Below are positions 1-6,456 of a stretch of 64,000 bases of DNA, one piece after another; within the stretch, counting starts at the first letter, position 1, and each line of letters opens with the position of its first letter. The notes beneath the pieces were generated by a model that did not search any database, was not told where the DNA came from, and was given only the letters and a program-made list of their open reading frames with translations. Origin of the DNA: Candidatus Falkowbacteria bacterium S5_I03 (GTDB lineage Bacteria > Patescibacteriota > Patescibacteriia > Patescibacteriales > UBA12465); contig JAEHGX010000002.1 in assembly GCA_019248265.1 (NCBI GenBank), positions 1-64,000 on the forward strand. The letters are read 5' to 3'. The position numbers and the translations under genes are program-made.

Positions 1-405
1 TTCAATCGGTCCATCAAGATTAAAGGCTAGACGTTCATCGCGATATATTTTTTTTCCAAATTTAATTTCTTCGGCTATTTTAGCATCCATCTCCGCCAAA
101 CTGTCTTCAACTTTAATATCATCTTCGTTGGCACTCATAATAAGCATAGCGGTTTCAGCCGTTCTATCCATCGGGCTGGCACCGGCGACGGCCACCTTAA
201 TATCCGGATTCATTTTTAAGCCTTTCTCGTGAGCCAATTCTCTCCCTTCAGGCGTTAATAATAATTCTGAATTAGGACGGTTGGGATCGTTTTCTTTTTT
301 GCTATGGCGAAAAATTTCTAAACTAACTTTGGTTTCCAATGGTTTTTCTACTTCCACTTGTTGTTCCGAGTTTTTATCAGGTCCAAATTTTGGCGATCCA
401 AACAT
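1..405 (-). CDS. Histidine phosphatase superfamily protein (5' part only)
   Basis: This is the N-terminal 135 codons of a gene that runs off the left edge. The ATG is at 403-405. Residues 33-34 form the RH dyad that opens the histidine phosphatase (phosphoglycerate mutase-like) fold, in the context IFRHSKKE. An LTPEGRELA segment follows, then GASPMDRTAETA around residues 75-86, which matches the second conserved block with the phosphate-binding Arg. The distal catalytic His would lie beyond the window, so activity cannot be judged. Substrate is unknown: the family includes sugar-phosphate, nucleotide and protein phosphatases. It is divergent from the small RNA gene at about 455-650. Confidence 0.7.
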   Translation of the reverse strand, partial: MFGSPKFGPDKNSEQQVEVEKPLETKVSLEIFRHSKKENDPNRPNSELLLTPEGRELAHEKGLKMNPDIKVAVAGASPMDRTAETAMLIMSANEDDIKVEDSLAEMDAKIAEEIKFGKKIYRDERLAFNLDGPIE

Positions 406-442
406 AAATTTATATTTTATCTTGTGTTAATAATGATTTTGT

Positions 443-448
443 TATAAT
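443..448 (+). promoter_or_regulatory. -10 element of the tRNA-like RNA
   Basis: A consensus TATAAT lies 12 bases before the start of the tRNA-like fold. A weak -35 candidate, TTGTGT at 422-427, sits 15 bases upstream, which is shorter than ideal. Transcription would start near 455. Confidence 0.45.
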
Positions 449-459
449 AACTTTGCTGT

Positions 460-527
460 GGGCCCGGCCAGGTGGCAAATCTAAACTTAACAATTAGATC
501 TCCGGGGTTCAATTCCCCGCGGGTCCA
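460..527 (+). tRNA. Atypical tRNA or tRNA-like RNA, anticodon uncertain
   Basis: A cloverleaf can be drawn. The acceptor stem pairs 460-466 with 520-526 (7 pairs, one G-U). The T arm at 503-519 has a perfect 5-bp stem and a TTCAATT loop. The anticodon arm pairs 480-484 with 494-498 but leaves a 9-base loop. Centring the loop gives TAA, but a UUA-reading tRNA-Leu should have a long variable arm and here it has only 4 bases. The D arm is shrunken (GCC/GGC, 4-base loop). No CCA tail is encoded in the right place. The acceptor helix continues at least 4 more pairs outward (456-459 with 527-530), which a normal tRNA would not do. It may be a degenerate tRNA, or the 5' domain of a longer RNA ending at the terminator near 646. 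Confidence 0.45.
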
Positions 528-626
528 CAGTGGCTAGCTATATTGACCGCAAAACATAAATTTGCTATCATAACGGTATTGTTAAGTTTAGGTTCAAATA
601 AAACTACCTGGAAGAGACGATAAATT

Positions 627-646
627 CCCCCGAATAGGGGGTTTTT
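627..646 (+). terminator. Rho-independent terminator of the small RNA
   Basis: CCCCC, a GAATA loop, GGGGG and then TTTTT: a perfect short GC hairpin with a U tract reading rightward. The minus strand has no T tract after the hairpin, so it serves the plus-strand RNA and not the PEP-utiliser gene that ends at 645. Confidence 0.8.
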
Positions 647-1952
647 ATTTTGCCCTTTTTATTATTCTCACGATTCCTTTATTGGCATCTACTTCAACCA
701 GGTCGCCATCTTTAATAATTTTGGTGGCGATTTTAGTGCCAATGACGCAAGGCTTTTTCAACTCTCTGGCAATAATCGCCGCATGGCAAGTCAATCCGCC
801 CTCATTAGTCACAAAGGCAGCCGCCTTTTTCATAGCCGCTAAAAAATCAGGCGAAGTCATATAAGTAACTAGAATATCTCCCGGTTTAACTTTTGAAACT
901 TCTTTAATCCCAAGCACGACTTTAGCCGTTCCTTTCACGCAGCCCATCTGGGCAATCGTCCCTTTTACCTCAGAAATTTCCTGTTCGTTTTTATTTTTGG
1001 CAAAGATATCTCCATCCAACATACAAACTCCGCCCTCATAATCAATACAGGAAATGCGGTCGGAATATTTTTTTAGTTTTCCGGAAATTAAATCTTTGAA
1101 TTGATAATATTTTAAGTCTTGAAAACCAATACCATATTTTTTAGCCGCCTCTTTCAATATCGGGCGTGACAAAAAAATCAATTCATAAAAAACATCCGTT
1201 CTTCTGGTTCTTAAATAGACTAATTCCCTGGCTTCCTTATATAGATTTGCAAGTGGCTTGGGTATTTCTGGATAAATATGAGCTTTATGCTTTTTAAGAT
1301 TAGCTTTATGTTCCCGCAGTTCTTTCAGGCTATAGGGCGCGGCAAAACCATCGCGAACGCGCATCCAAGAATATTTCTTTCTGATTATATTCAAATCTAT
1401 GCCAGCGCGCATCTCGTCTTCCATCAGCTCCAGCATATTTTTTTTATCCGGATAGGAAGCATCGCCGATATATTTGTCTAAATCAGATTTAACATATTTT
1501 GGAGTTTTCTTTTTCAATTCGCCCCAAATAACATGCTCAAGCATGTGAGCAGACCAAATATAAGAACCGGTGCGATGGAAGACATCCTCTAATATTGATA
1601 ATTTTTTTACCAAAGGAATTTTTTTGTCGCTACATAGCGATAGGACACGGGCGCGGCTTTCAGCATAAAATATTTCCAAACTATCGGATATTTCGCTGAT
1701 ATGATGATGCTGGAGCCAGTTTTTTAAATTTGGAACAGCAGAATCAAAAATTTCATCCGACCAATACCAATGCCCCTCGGTAAAAATAAAAGATTTAAGT
1801 TCCCAGCCGGAAAGCCCGATTTTTACAAAAGCTTTTTTTGAACAAGTCTCTGTTAGAAGTGACATCATGAAAGCATAAAAATTTCTTTTCAACCATGGTT
1901 CCCATTCATATTTTAATGCTTTTTTTAAAACTTCTCTCTCTTTGGCGTTCAT
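645..1952 (-). CDS. Phosphohistidine-swivel (PEP-utiliser mobile domain) protein, paralogue 1
   Basis: A 435-aa protein. The C-terminal ~100 residues are the swivelling domain of PEP synthase, PPDK and rifampin phosphotransferase. They carry the EGGLTCHAAI motif, with His390 the expected phosphate carrier, followed by PCVIGT and DGDLVEVDANKG. The preceding helical stretch (RTRRTDVFYELIF and on) resembles the substrate-side helical domain of rifampin phosphotransferase-like enzymes. The N-terminal ~220 residues are unrecognised, and no ATP-grasp kinase domain is present, so the protein cannot phosphorylate its own His in the usual way. Three relatives lie in this window (pseudogene at 1954-3293, 3298-4680, 45383-46873). 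Only one base separates it from the broken copy upstream, so they probably share a transcript. Substrate unknown. Confidence 0.75.
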   Translation of the reverse strand: MNAKEREVLKKALKYEWEPWLKRNFYAFMMSLLTETCSKKAFVKIGLSGWELKSFIFTEGHWYWSDEIFDSAVPNLKNWLQHHHISEISDSLEIFYAESRARVLSLCSDKKIPLVKKLSILEDVFHRTGSYIWSAHMLEHVIWGELKKKTPKYVKSDLDKYIGDASYPDKKNMLELMEDEMRAGIDLNIIRKKYSWMRVRDGFAAPYSLKELREHKANLKKHKAHIYPEIPKPLANLYKEARELVYLRTRRTDVFYELIFLSRPILKEAAKKYGIGFQDLKYYQFKDLISGKLKKYSDRISCIDYEGGVCMLDGDIFAKNKNEQEISEVKGTIAQMGCVKGTAKVVLGIKEVSKVKPGDILVTYMTSPDFLAAMKKAAAFVTNEGGLTCHAAIIARELKKPCVIGTKIATKIIKDGDLVEVDANKGIVRIIKRAK

Positions 1953-1953
1953 A

Positions 1954-2523
1954 TTATTTTTTAATTATTCTTACTATCCCCTTATCGGCGTCCACTTCTA
2001 CAAAATCTCCGTTTTTTAATAATCTGGTAGCATTCTTCGTTCCGATTACGCAAGGCTTTTTCATTTCTCTGGCCAGTATCGCGGCGTGGCAAGTTATTCC
2101 GCCCTCATCGGTCACAAAAGCGGAGGCTTTCTTCATGGCCATCACCATACTCGGAGTAGTCATGGAGGCAACCAAAACTTCTCCTTTTTTAAAATTATCT
2201 AAATCTTTCGGTTGAGAAATTATTCTCACTCTTCCCTTGCTAAATCCGGAAAAAGCAATGCTGCCGGCAAGGCTGTTACCGATATTCTTCTCAGAACATA
2301 ACTTTTTAAATTTGTTAACCTGTTTACCGGAAACTATTCCAATTTGACCGTGGCTAAGAAAGGCTACAAAATCTTTTTTTCTATTTTCCAAAGTTTTAAC
2401 GCTCGGTATCTTACGGCTAAGAATTTCGTTATATAAACAATACGTCAAATCATCATATGATAAGCCAAGATCAGCGGCAAAACCATCTAAAGCCTCAAAC
2501 CAGGAAAAGAAAACTTGATTCAT
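1954..2523 (-). CDS. C-terminal fragment of broken swivel-domain paralogue
   Basis: A 189-aa open frame holding the swivelling phosphohistidine domain (EGGITCHAAI, His146 of the fragment; PCVIGT; GDFVEVDADKG). Its frame stays open upstream of the ATG to about 2568, and the extra codons read YYRTHRTDV, which matches RTRRTDV in the intact neighbour. The annotated ATG is therefore internal to an ancestral longer protein. It overlaps the upstream fragment by ATGA, so coupled translation as a separate small protein is possible. Confidence 0.6.
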   Translation of the reverse strand: MNQVFFSWFEALDGFAADLGLSYDDLTYCLYNEILSRKIPSVKTLENRKKDFVAFLSHGQIGIVSGKQVNKFKKLCSEKNIGNSLAGSIAFSGFSKGRVRIISQPKDLDNFKKGEVLVASMTTPSMVMAMKKASAFVTDEGGITCHAAILAREMKKPCVIGTKNATRLLKNGDFVEVDADKGIVRIIKK

Positions 2524-3161
2524 AACATCTGTTCGGTGAGTCCGGTAATAAATAAAAATTGCATCACGTCAATATAATAACTCTTATTTTTTAACAATTT
2601 CTTGGCCCTAATAATCGCTTTTTTAGTATCCAAGCGGCTACCGCCATCAAGAAAATCCTGGTCTTTCTTCAGGGATCTTAAAATTGCTTGCGCTTGTTGA
2701 CGAGTTAAAAATTTGCGGACGCCAAAACGGGAAAAATTCCAAGAATGATTCTTAATAAAATAATCTATATCTTCGGTTTTTAACAAACGTCTTTTGGCTA
2801 TTTGGTCTAAATTAAAATCAAGCGGCAAATTAATATGGGACATTAGGGCTTTAGCTTCGCTTTCAGTAGTTACTTTTAGTAGTTCCTGCCTAATCACATC
2901 TTCAATAAAATCATCACAAATATGATATAAAGATAATGTAGGCTGATATTCAAGATAGTTTTTAAAAAAATCGGCAAAATTAACTATCTTTTTTTTATTA
3001 ATATCTTTTAAAATCAGATTCTCTCGTCTTAAGGTCTCTTTCTTTAAATATAGAAAATTTTTTTTATCTTTTAAAATATGCCTAGCGGCTTTTTTGGCGA
3101 AGTTATCTAGATGATATTGCGGATAATAATATACGCCATCAATCTCAATAACATCCTGCAA
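2520..3161 (-). CDS. Middle fragment of broken swivel-domain paralogue
   Basis: A 213-aa open frame starting with TTG at 3161, helical and charged, with no domain of its own. Its N-terminal residues align with the region around residues 40-70 of the intact 435-aa paralogue (DGVYYYPQYHLDNF against EGHWYWSDEIFDS). The same frame continues upstream past an in-frame TAG at 3189-3191 to an ATG at 3293. It ends by running out of frame near 2570. Probably not an independent gene; see the pseudogene entry. Confidence 0.5.
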   Translation of the reverse strand: MQDVIEIDGVYYYPQYHLDNFAKKAARHILKDKKNFLYLKKETLRRENLILKDINKKKIVNFADFFKNYLEYQPTLSLYHICDDFIEDVIRQELLKVTTESEAKALMSHINLPLDFNLDQIAKRRLLKTEDIDYFIKNHSWNFSRFGVRKFLTRQQAQAILRSLKKDQDFLDGGSRLDTKKAIIRAKKLLKNKSYYIDVMQFLFITGLTEQML

Positions 3162-3297
3162 TTTGTATTTAAAACCGATAAATTCCCGCTATCTTTGTTC
3201 ATCGCTAAACCCCACAAAAAATAAAGAAGACATCAGCGGGCAATAAGGTCGATAAACGGTTTTAATAAATTTAACTCCTTTATAAGTAAACATCGGT

Positions 3298-4680
3298 TTA
3301 TTTTAAAATTTTAACTATCCCCTTATTGGCGTCAACCTCCACCAAGTCGCCATCTCGCAAAACCTTGGTAGCAATTTTAGTGCCGACGACGCAAGGAATT
3401 TTTAGCTCCCGAGACACGATAGCGGCATGGGAAGTTATTCCTCCCATATCGGTAACAAAGGCCGCGGCTAATTTCATGGCCGGCAATAATTGCGGGCTGG
3501 TGGAAACGGCAACCAAAATATCGCCTTTCTTTACCTTAGAATTATGCTGATAACCAAAAACTAATCTGACAGTGCCGCGGACTTTTCCCGGTTGCGCCAC
3601 TTGTCCGGATAATTCTTGAATATTTTCTTTTTGCTTAATGGTAATATCTAAATGAGTATTAAGAAAATTATTAATTTGTTCATCAATGGCTGTAATTTTA
3701 TATTTATCTAAAGAAACCGGAACAATCAAACTTCTCAACCAGCGTTGTTCTAAATTAATCGGGAGTTTCTTAACGTTTTTGATGCCGGCAATTAACTCCT
3801 GGGTCGACAAAACTTCTAAATATTTTGGTAAAATCCGCCAGCGTCTAGCCAAAACATCAATAATATTATTAGCAACAACATAAAGCGCTTGGCGAACATC
3901 CGCTCTGAGTGATTTTAAATAAACCATTTCAGCCGCTGAATTTAAAATATTCTTTTCGGGAGCGCTTAATTTTAATTCGGACAACACCGCCCCTCTTTTT
4001 GATTGATGATGAGAAAAGTTATTTTTATGATGCCGTTTAATTTCTTGAAGCTGTTTCAAGGTTAAGCCGCGACCGATATACCCCTGCTCTAACCAAAAAT
4101 ACTTATTTAGCAATAAACGATTATCTTTAACGGTGGAAATGTCTTGATAAGCCGCAGTAGTCAAGCTGGGTTTAGCAGGATTAGCTAAAATATCCAAATA
4201 AAAATTCAAAGGCTGTTTTAAATTTTTTCTTTTAGCAAATATGCCGGTCGTTTGGTTGGCTATTTCTCCATAAACATCCGCAAACGCAATAACCATACCC
4301 CAAGCGGCCAAATCTTTCTGCATTTTACGAATATTATTTAGCAACGAAATTATTTCTGAATCGGAAAGTTTTGGAAGAGGATAATATTTTTTAGCCAGTT
4401 TTAAAATACCGGCACTCAATTTCTCGGTTCGCTTTTTAATATTAGCTAGTAATTTTTTATCATAAACTACGTGCTGAGCACAGGTTTTAGAAAATTGCCG
4501 TGCTTGGCGCTGATTTTGAAAATAGTTTAAAGTCTCTCCTTTTATTAATTCACAAAATGAATCAGGAACACTCATGCCCACTTGTTTCTTCAGCAAAGAG
4601 CTGCGCATGCCTGTCCAGGTTGTTTCGATATTAAAAAAAGAGGTATTAATATCTTGGTTTAAAAGTGAATATTTGGCCAT
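3298..4680 (-). CDS. Phosphohistidine-swivel (PEP-utiliser mobile domain) protein, paralogue 3
   Basis: A 460-aa protein with the same plan as paralogue 1: an unrecognised helical N-terminal two thirds, a middle segment (EMVYLKSLRADV) like the RTRRTDV region of its relatives, and the C-terminal swivelling domain. The motif here is MGGITSHAAI. His418 is kept, but the Cys just before it in the other copies is Ser, and Glu before GG is Met. Canonical PEP synthase has Cys-His; PPDK and EI-type enzymes tolerate Ser/Thr. No ATP-grasp domain is present. It starts 3 bases after the stop of the nucleotidyltransferase gene and is likely co-transcribed with it. Confidence 0.75.
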   Translation of the reverse strand: MAKYSLLNQDINTSFFNIETTWTGMRSSLLKKQVGMSVPDSFCELIKGETLNYFQNQRQARQFSKTCAQHVVYDKKLLANIKKRTEKLSAGILKLAKKYYPLPKLSDSEIISLLNNIRKMQKDLAAWGMVIAFADVYGEIANQTTGIFAKRKNLKQPLNFYLDILANPAKPSLTTAAYQDISTVKDNRLLLNKYFWLEQGYIGRGLTLKQLQEIKRHHKNNFSHHQSKRGAVLSELKLSAPEKNILNSAAEMVYLKSLRADVRQALYVVANNIIDVLARRWRILPKYLEVLSTQELIAGIKNVKKLPINLEQRWLRSLIVPVSLDKYKITAIDEQINNFLNTHLDITIKQKENIQELSGQVAQPGKVRGTVRLVFGYQHNSKVKKGDILVAVSTSPQLLPAMKLAAAFVTDMGGITSHAAIVSRELKIPCVVGTKIATKVLRDGDLVEVDANKGIVKILK

Positions 4681-4683
4681 ATT

Positions 4684-5097
4684 TTAATCTTTTCTAAACA
4701 AGCTAGACTTATACTTCTCTGGGTGATAAGAAGTCAGTCTTTTTATCTCACAAAAAAAGCGCTCCGAAACTATAAGCTCGTCGAGCGCTTTTAAATCTAC
4801 TTGCTGATCATAACCTAAACAAATAATGTCCGGCCTTAATTCCCTCAAGAGCTGCCAGCGGTCTACCTTATTTCCCAGAATTACCCGACCCTTGAGGCCT
4901 AATTCCTTAACGGCATCTTCTACTTTCTGGCGGCGGACTTCTTCGTTCTCCTGCGGCAGACGGCCTTTGCCTTTTAAGACATTGACATCGCGCGCCACGA
5001 CCACTATCAACTCATCGCCAAAAACACCAGCCTGAGAAAGATAGGATAGATGGCCGGGATGAAGGTTGTCAAAGGTTCCAAAGGCAATCGCGCGCAT
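4684..5097 (-). CDS. Cytidylyltransferase-like nucleotidyltransferase (RibL/TagD type)
   Basis: A 137-aa single-domain nucleotidyltransferase. The N-terminus reads GTFDNLHPGH with the HxGH motif at residues 13-16, which binds the nucleotide triphosphate, followed by an FGDELIVVVARD strand. This small form is shared by archaeal-type FAD synthase (RibL) and glycerol-3-phosphate cytidylyltransferase (TagD). The GDELVVVVARD-like segment leans toward the RibL type, but substrate cannot be fixed from sequence alone. Closely followed by swivel-domain paralogue 3, which may be chance or a hint of a shared pathway. Confidence 0.75.
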   Translation of the reverse strand: MRAIAFGTFDNLHPGHLSYLSQAGVFGDELIVVVARDVNVLKGKGRLPQENEEVRRQKVEDAVKELGLKGRVILGNKVDRWQLLRELRPDIICLGYDQQVDLKALDELIVSERFFCEIKRLTSYHPEKYKSSLFRKD

Positions 5098-5125
5098 ATT
5101 TTTTATTTCAACCCTCTATCTTAGT

Positions 5126-6277
5126 CTACTTTATCGCTTTTTTCAAGGCTAAAGCTTTGTCGGTTTTCTCCCAAGGAAAACCAACGCGCCCAAAATGTCC
5201 GTAAGCAGCCGTCTTTAAAAAGATTGGCTTCTTAAGACCGAGTGTGTCAATAATTGCTTTCGGCCTAAAATCAAAAATGGCTTCCACGGCTTGTAAAATT
5301 TTAGTATCGGAATATTTATTAGTACCAAAAGTATCAATATAAATTCCCACCGGCTTAGCAACGCCAATGGCATAAGCAACTTGCAATTCGCATTTATCAG
5401 CTAAGCCCGCGGCCACAATATTCTTAGCGACATAACGCGCCATATAAGCGCCGGAGCGGTCTACTTTAGAGGCGTCCTTACCGGAAAAACAACCGCCGCC
5501 ATGACGAGCATAACCGCCATAAGTATCAACGATAATTTTGCGACCGGTTAAGCCGGTATCGGCTCCGGGGCCACCAAAAGTAAAAGCGCCGGTCGAATTA
5601 ATAAAAATTTTAGTTTTCTTGTCTAATAATTTTCCTAAAATCGGTTCAATCACTTGTTTTAAAATATCGGCGCGCACTTTAGCTAATTTTATTTTAGAAC
5701 TATGACAGGCGGCAATCACCACAGTTTCCACGCGCACCGCCTTCCCGTCATGGTATTCAACCGTAACTTGTGATTTTCCATCCAGTTTTAAATAAGGCAG
5801 AATTTTCTTGTGGCGAACTTCAGCCAAGCGGGCAGCGAGCTTATGAGCTAAAACAATCGGCAAAGGCATCAACTCCTTAGTTTCATTGGTCGCATAACCG
5901 TACATTAAGCCTTGATCACCAGCTCCCTGTTCTTTATGTTCGCCGTTACCTTCATCCACGCCCTGAGCGATTTCCTGGCTTTGCTCATGCAGAGCGGAAA
6001 CAATTCCCACACTATCACAATCAAAACCCGATTCGGCATCGCTATAGCCGATTTTCTTTAAGGTGCGGCGGACAATTTCATCAACTTTAACATATTCTTT
6101 AGTTCTGGCTTCGCCGCCGACTACAACCAAGCCGTTAGTCACGAAGCATTCCACGGCCGCATGACTCTCGGGGTCATGGGTTAACATCTCATCAAGAATG
6201 CTATCGCTAATCTGGTCGCAAACCTTATCCGGATGGCCTTCGGTCACTGACTCGGAAGTTATTAATTTAATATCCAT
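5126..6277 (-). CDS. metK: S-adenosylmethionine synthetase
   Basis: 383 aa, the usual length. It makes SAM from methionine and ATP. All family signatures are present: [12 protein letters not shown] at residues 14-25 (His15 is the ATP-binding His), [12 protein letters not shown] in the first third, and [18 protein letters not shown] in the last third, where the usual Ala of GGGAFSGKD is Cys. The start is clear because [11 protein letters not shown] sits where it should. The other SAM-cycle genes (ahcY and a PfkB kinase) lie just upstream on the same strand, separated by an inserted exported-protein gene. A plausible promoter with an overlapping palindrome precedes it. Confidence 0.97.
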   Translation of the reverse strand: MDIKLITSESVTEGHPDKVCDQISDSILDEMLTHDPESHAAVECFVTNGLVVVGGEARTKEYVKVDEIVRRTLKKIGYSDAESGFDCDSVGIVSALHEQSQEIAQGVDEGNGEHKEQGAGDQGLMYGYATNETKELMPLPIVLAHKLAARLAEVRHKKILPYLKLDGKSQVTVEYHDGKAVRVETVVIAACHSSKIKLAKVRADILKQVIEPILGKLLDKKTKIFINSTGAFTFGGPGADTGLTGRKIIVDTYGGYARHGGGCFSGKDASKVDRSGAYMARYVAKNIVAAGLADKCELQVAYAIGVAKPVGIYIDTFGTNKYSDTKILQAVEAIFDFRPKAIIDTLGLKKPIFLKTAAYGHFGRVGFPWEKTDKALALKKAIK

Positions 6278-6326
6278 ATTTTTATATGTCCGCTCGGGTA
6301 ACGGAATTAGTTTAAAAAATTAACTT

Positions 6327-6355
6327 ATTTTGTTGGCCTGGTTCAAGCCTGACAA
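6327..6355 (-). promoter_or_regulatory. Candidate metK promoter
   Basis: On the minus strand, TTGTCA (6350-6355) and CAAAAT (6327-6332) are separated by 17 bases, giving a leader of about 43 nt before the metK ATG. The -10 is weak (4 of 6). The -35 overlaps the palindrome at 6353-6366. Confidence 0.35.
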
Positions 6356-6377
6356 TATATATATTGTAATATATTAC
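6353..6377. promoter_or_regulatory. Two abutting palindromes upstream of metK (possible operator)
   Basis: CAATATATATATTG (6353-6366) and GTAATATATTAC (6366-6377) are both perfect palindromes and share one base. They overlap the putative metK -35. They could be a repressor site, but AT-only palindromes arise easily in such DNA. Confidence 0.3.
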
Positions 6378-6393
6378 TATGGCAAATACAATG

Positions 6394-6422
6394 AAAAAGG
6401 ACATCCGTGAGAATGCCCTTTT
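6394..6422 (-). terminator. Terminator of the T9SS-domain gene
   Basis: On the minus strand an 8-bp stem (AAGGGCAT with ATGTCCTT, one G-U) and an 8-base loop are followed by TTTTT. It lies about 35 bases past the stop of the gene ending at 6457 and closes that unit before metK. Confidence 0.65.
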
Positions 6423-6456
6423 ACTTGACAGAGGAATGTCTTTATTGGTTAGCAAG

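Larger units (their letters stand above)
455..646 (+). ncRNA. Small RNA of about 190 nt: tRNA-like 5' domain plus tail
   Basis: The interval between a TATAAT at 443-448 and a strong terminator at 627-646 is a self-contained transcription unit on the plus strand with no ORF. Its 5' part is the tRNA-like fold. Its 3' part contains ATTGTTAAGTTTAG (578-591), the exact reverse complement of the anticodon-arm strand at 481-494, so the RNA could switch between two folds. I do not recognise a known RNA family. The boundaries are inferred from the signals. Confidence 0.4.
1954..3293 (-). pseudogene. Swivel-domain (PEP-utiliser) paralogue 2, disrupted
   Basis: Reading from ATG at 3293 gives 34 codons (residues resemble the N-terminus of the 435-aa paralogue), then TAG at 3189-3191, then the same frame to about 2570. 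The homologous frame then shifts by one base, because RTHRTDVMNQVFF appears in the other frame, and continues to the stop at 1954. Total length is 1340 bases, or 446 codons plus 2 bases, which matches the 435-460 aa of the intact copies and indicates a net frame loss. Two independent lesions argue for a decaying gene. Assembly errors, or a retained two-piece protein, remain possible. Confidence 0.7.

Noticed and set aside
455-646. Small RNA as a tmRNA
   Set aside because: The unit is only about 190 nt, has a full anticodon hairpin and shows no tag-peptide frame; tmRNA is usually ~350 nt with 5' and 3' ends pairing across the molecule.
682-864. Plus-strand frame beginning MASTSTRSPS, recurring opposite other swivel genes (about 1985 and 3326)
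   Set aside because: These are antisense shadows of the conserved DGDLVEVDANKG coding region, not genes.
3189-3191. TAG as a recoded sense codon
   Set aside because: The same gene also has a frame shift near 2570, so decay or assembly error explains both; no other gene in the window needs TAG read-through.
6278-6456. SAM riboswitch in front of metK
   Set aside because: The leader after the candidate promoter is only about 43 nt, and no conserved SAM-I/II core or terminator hairpin is visible.
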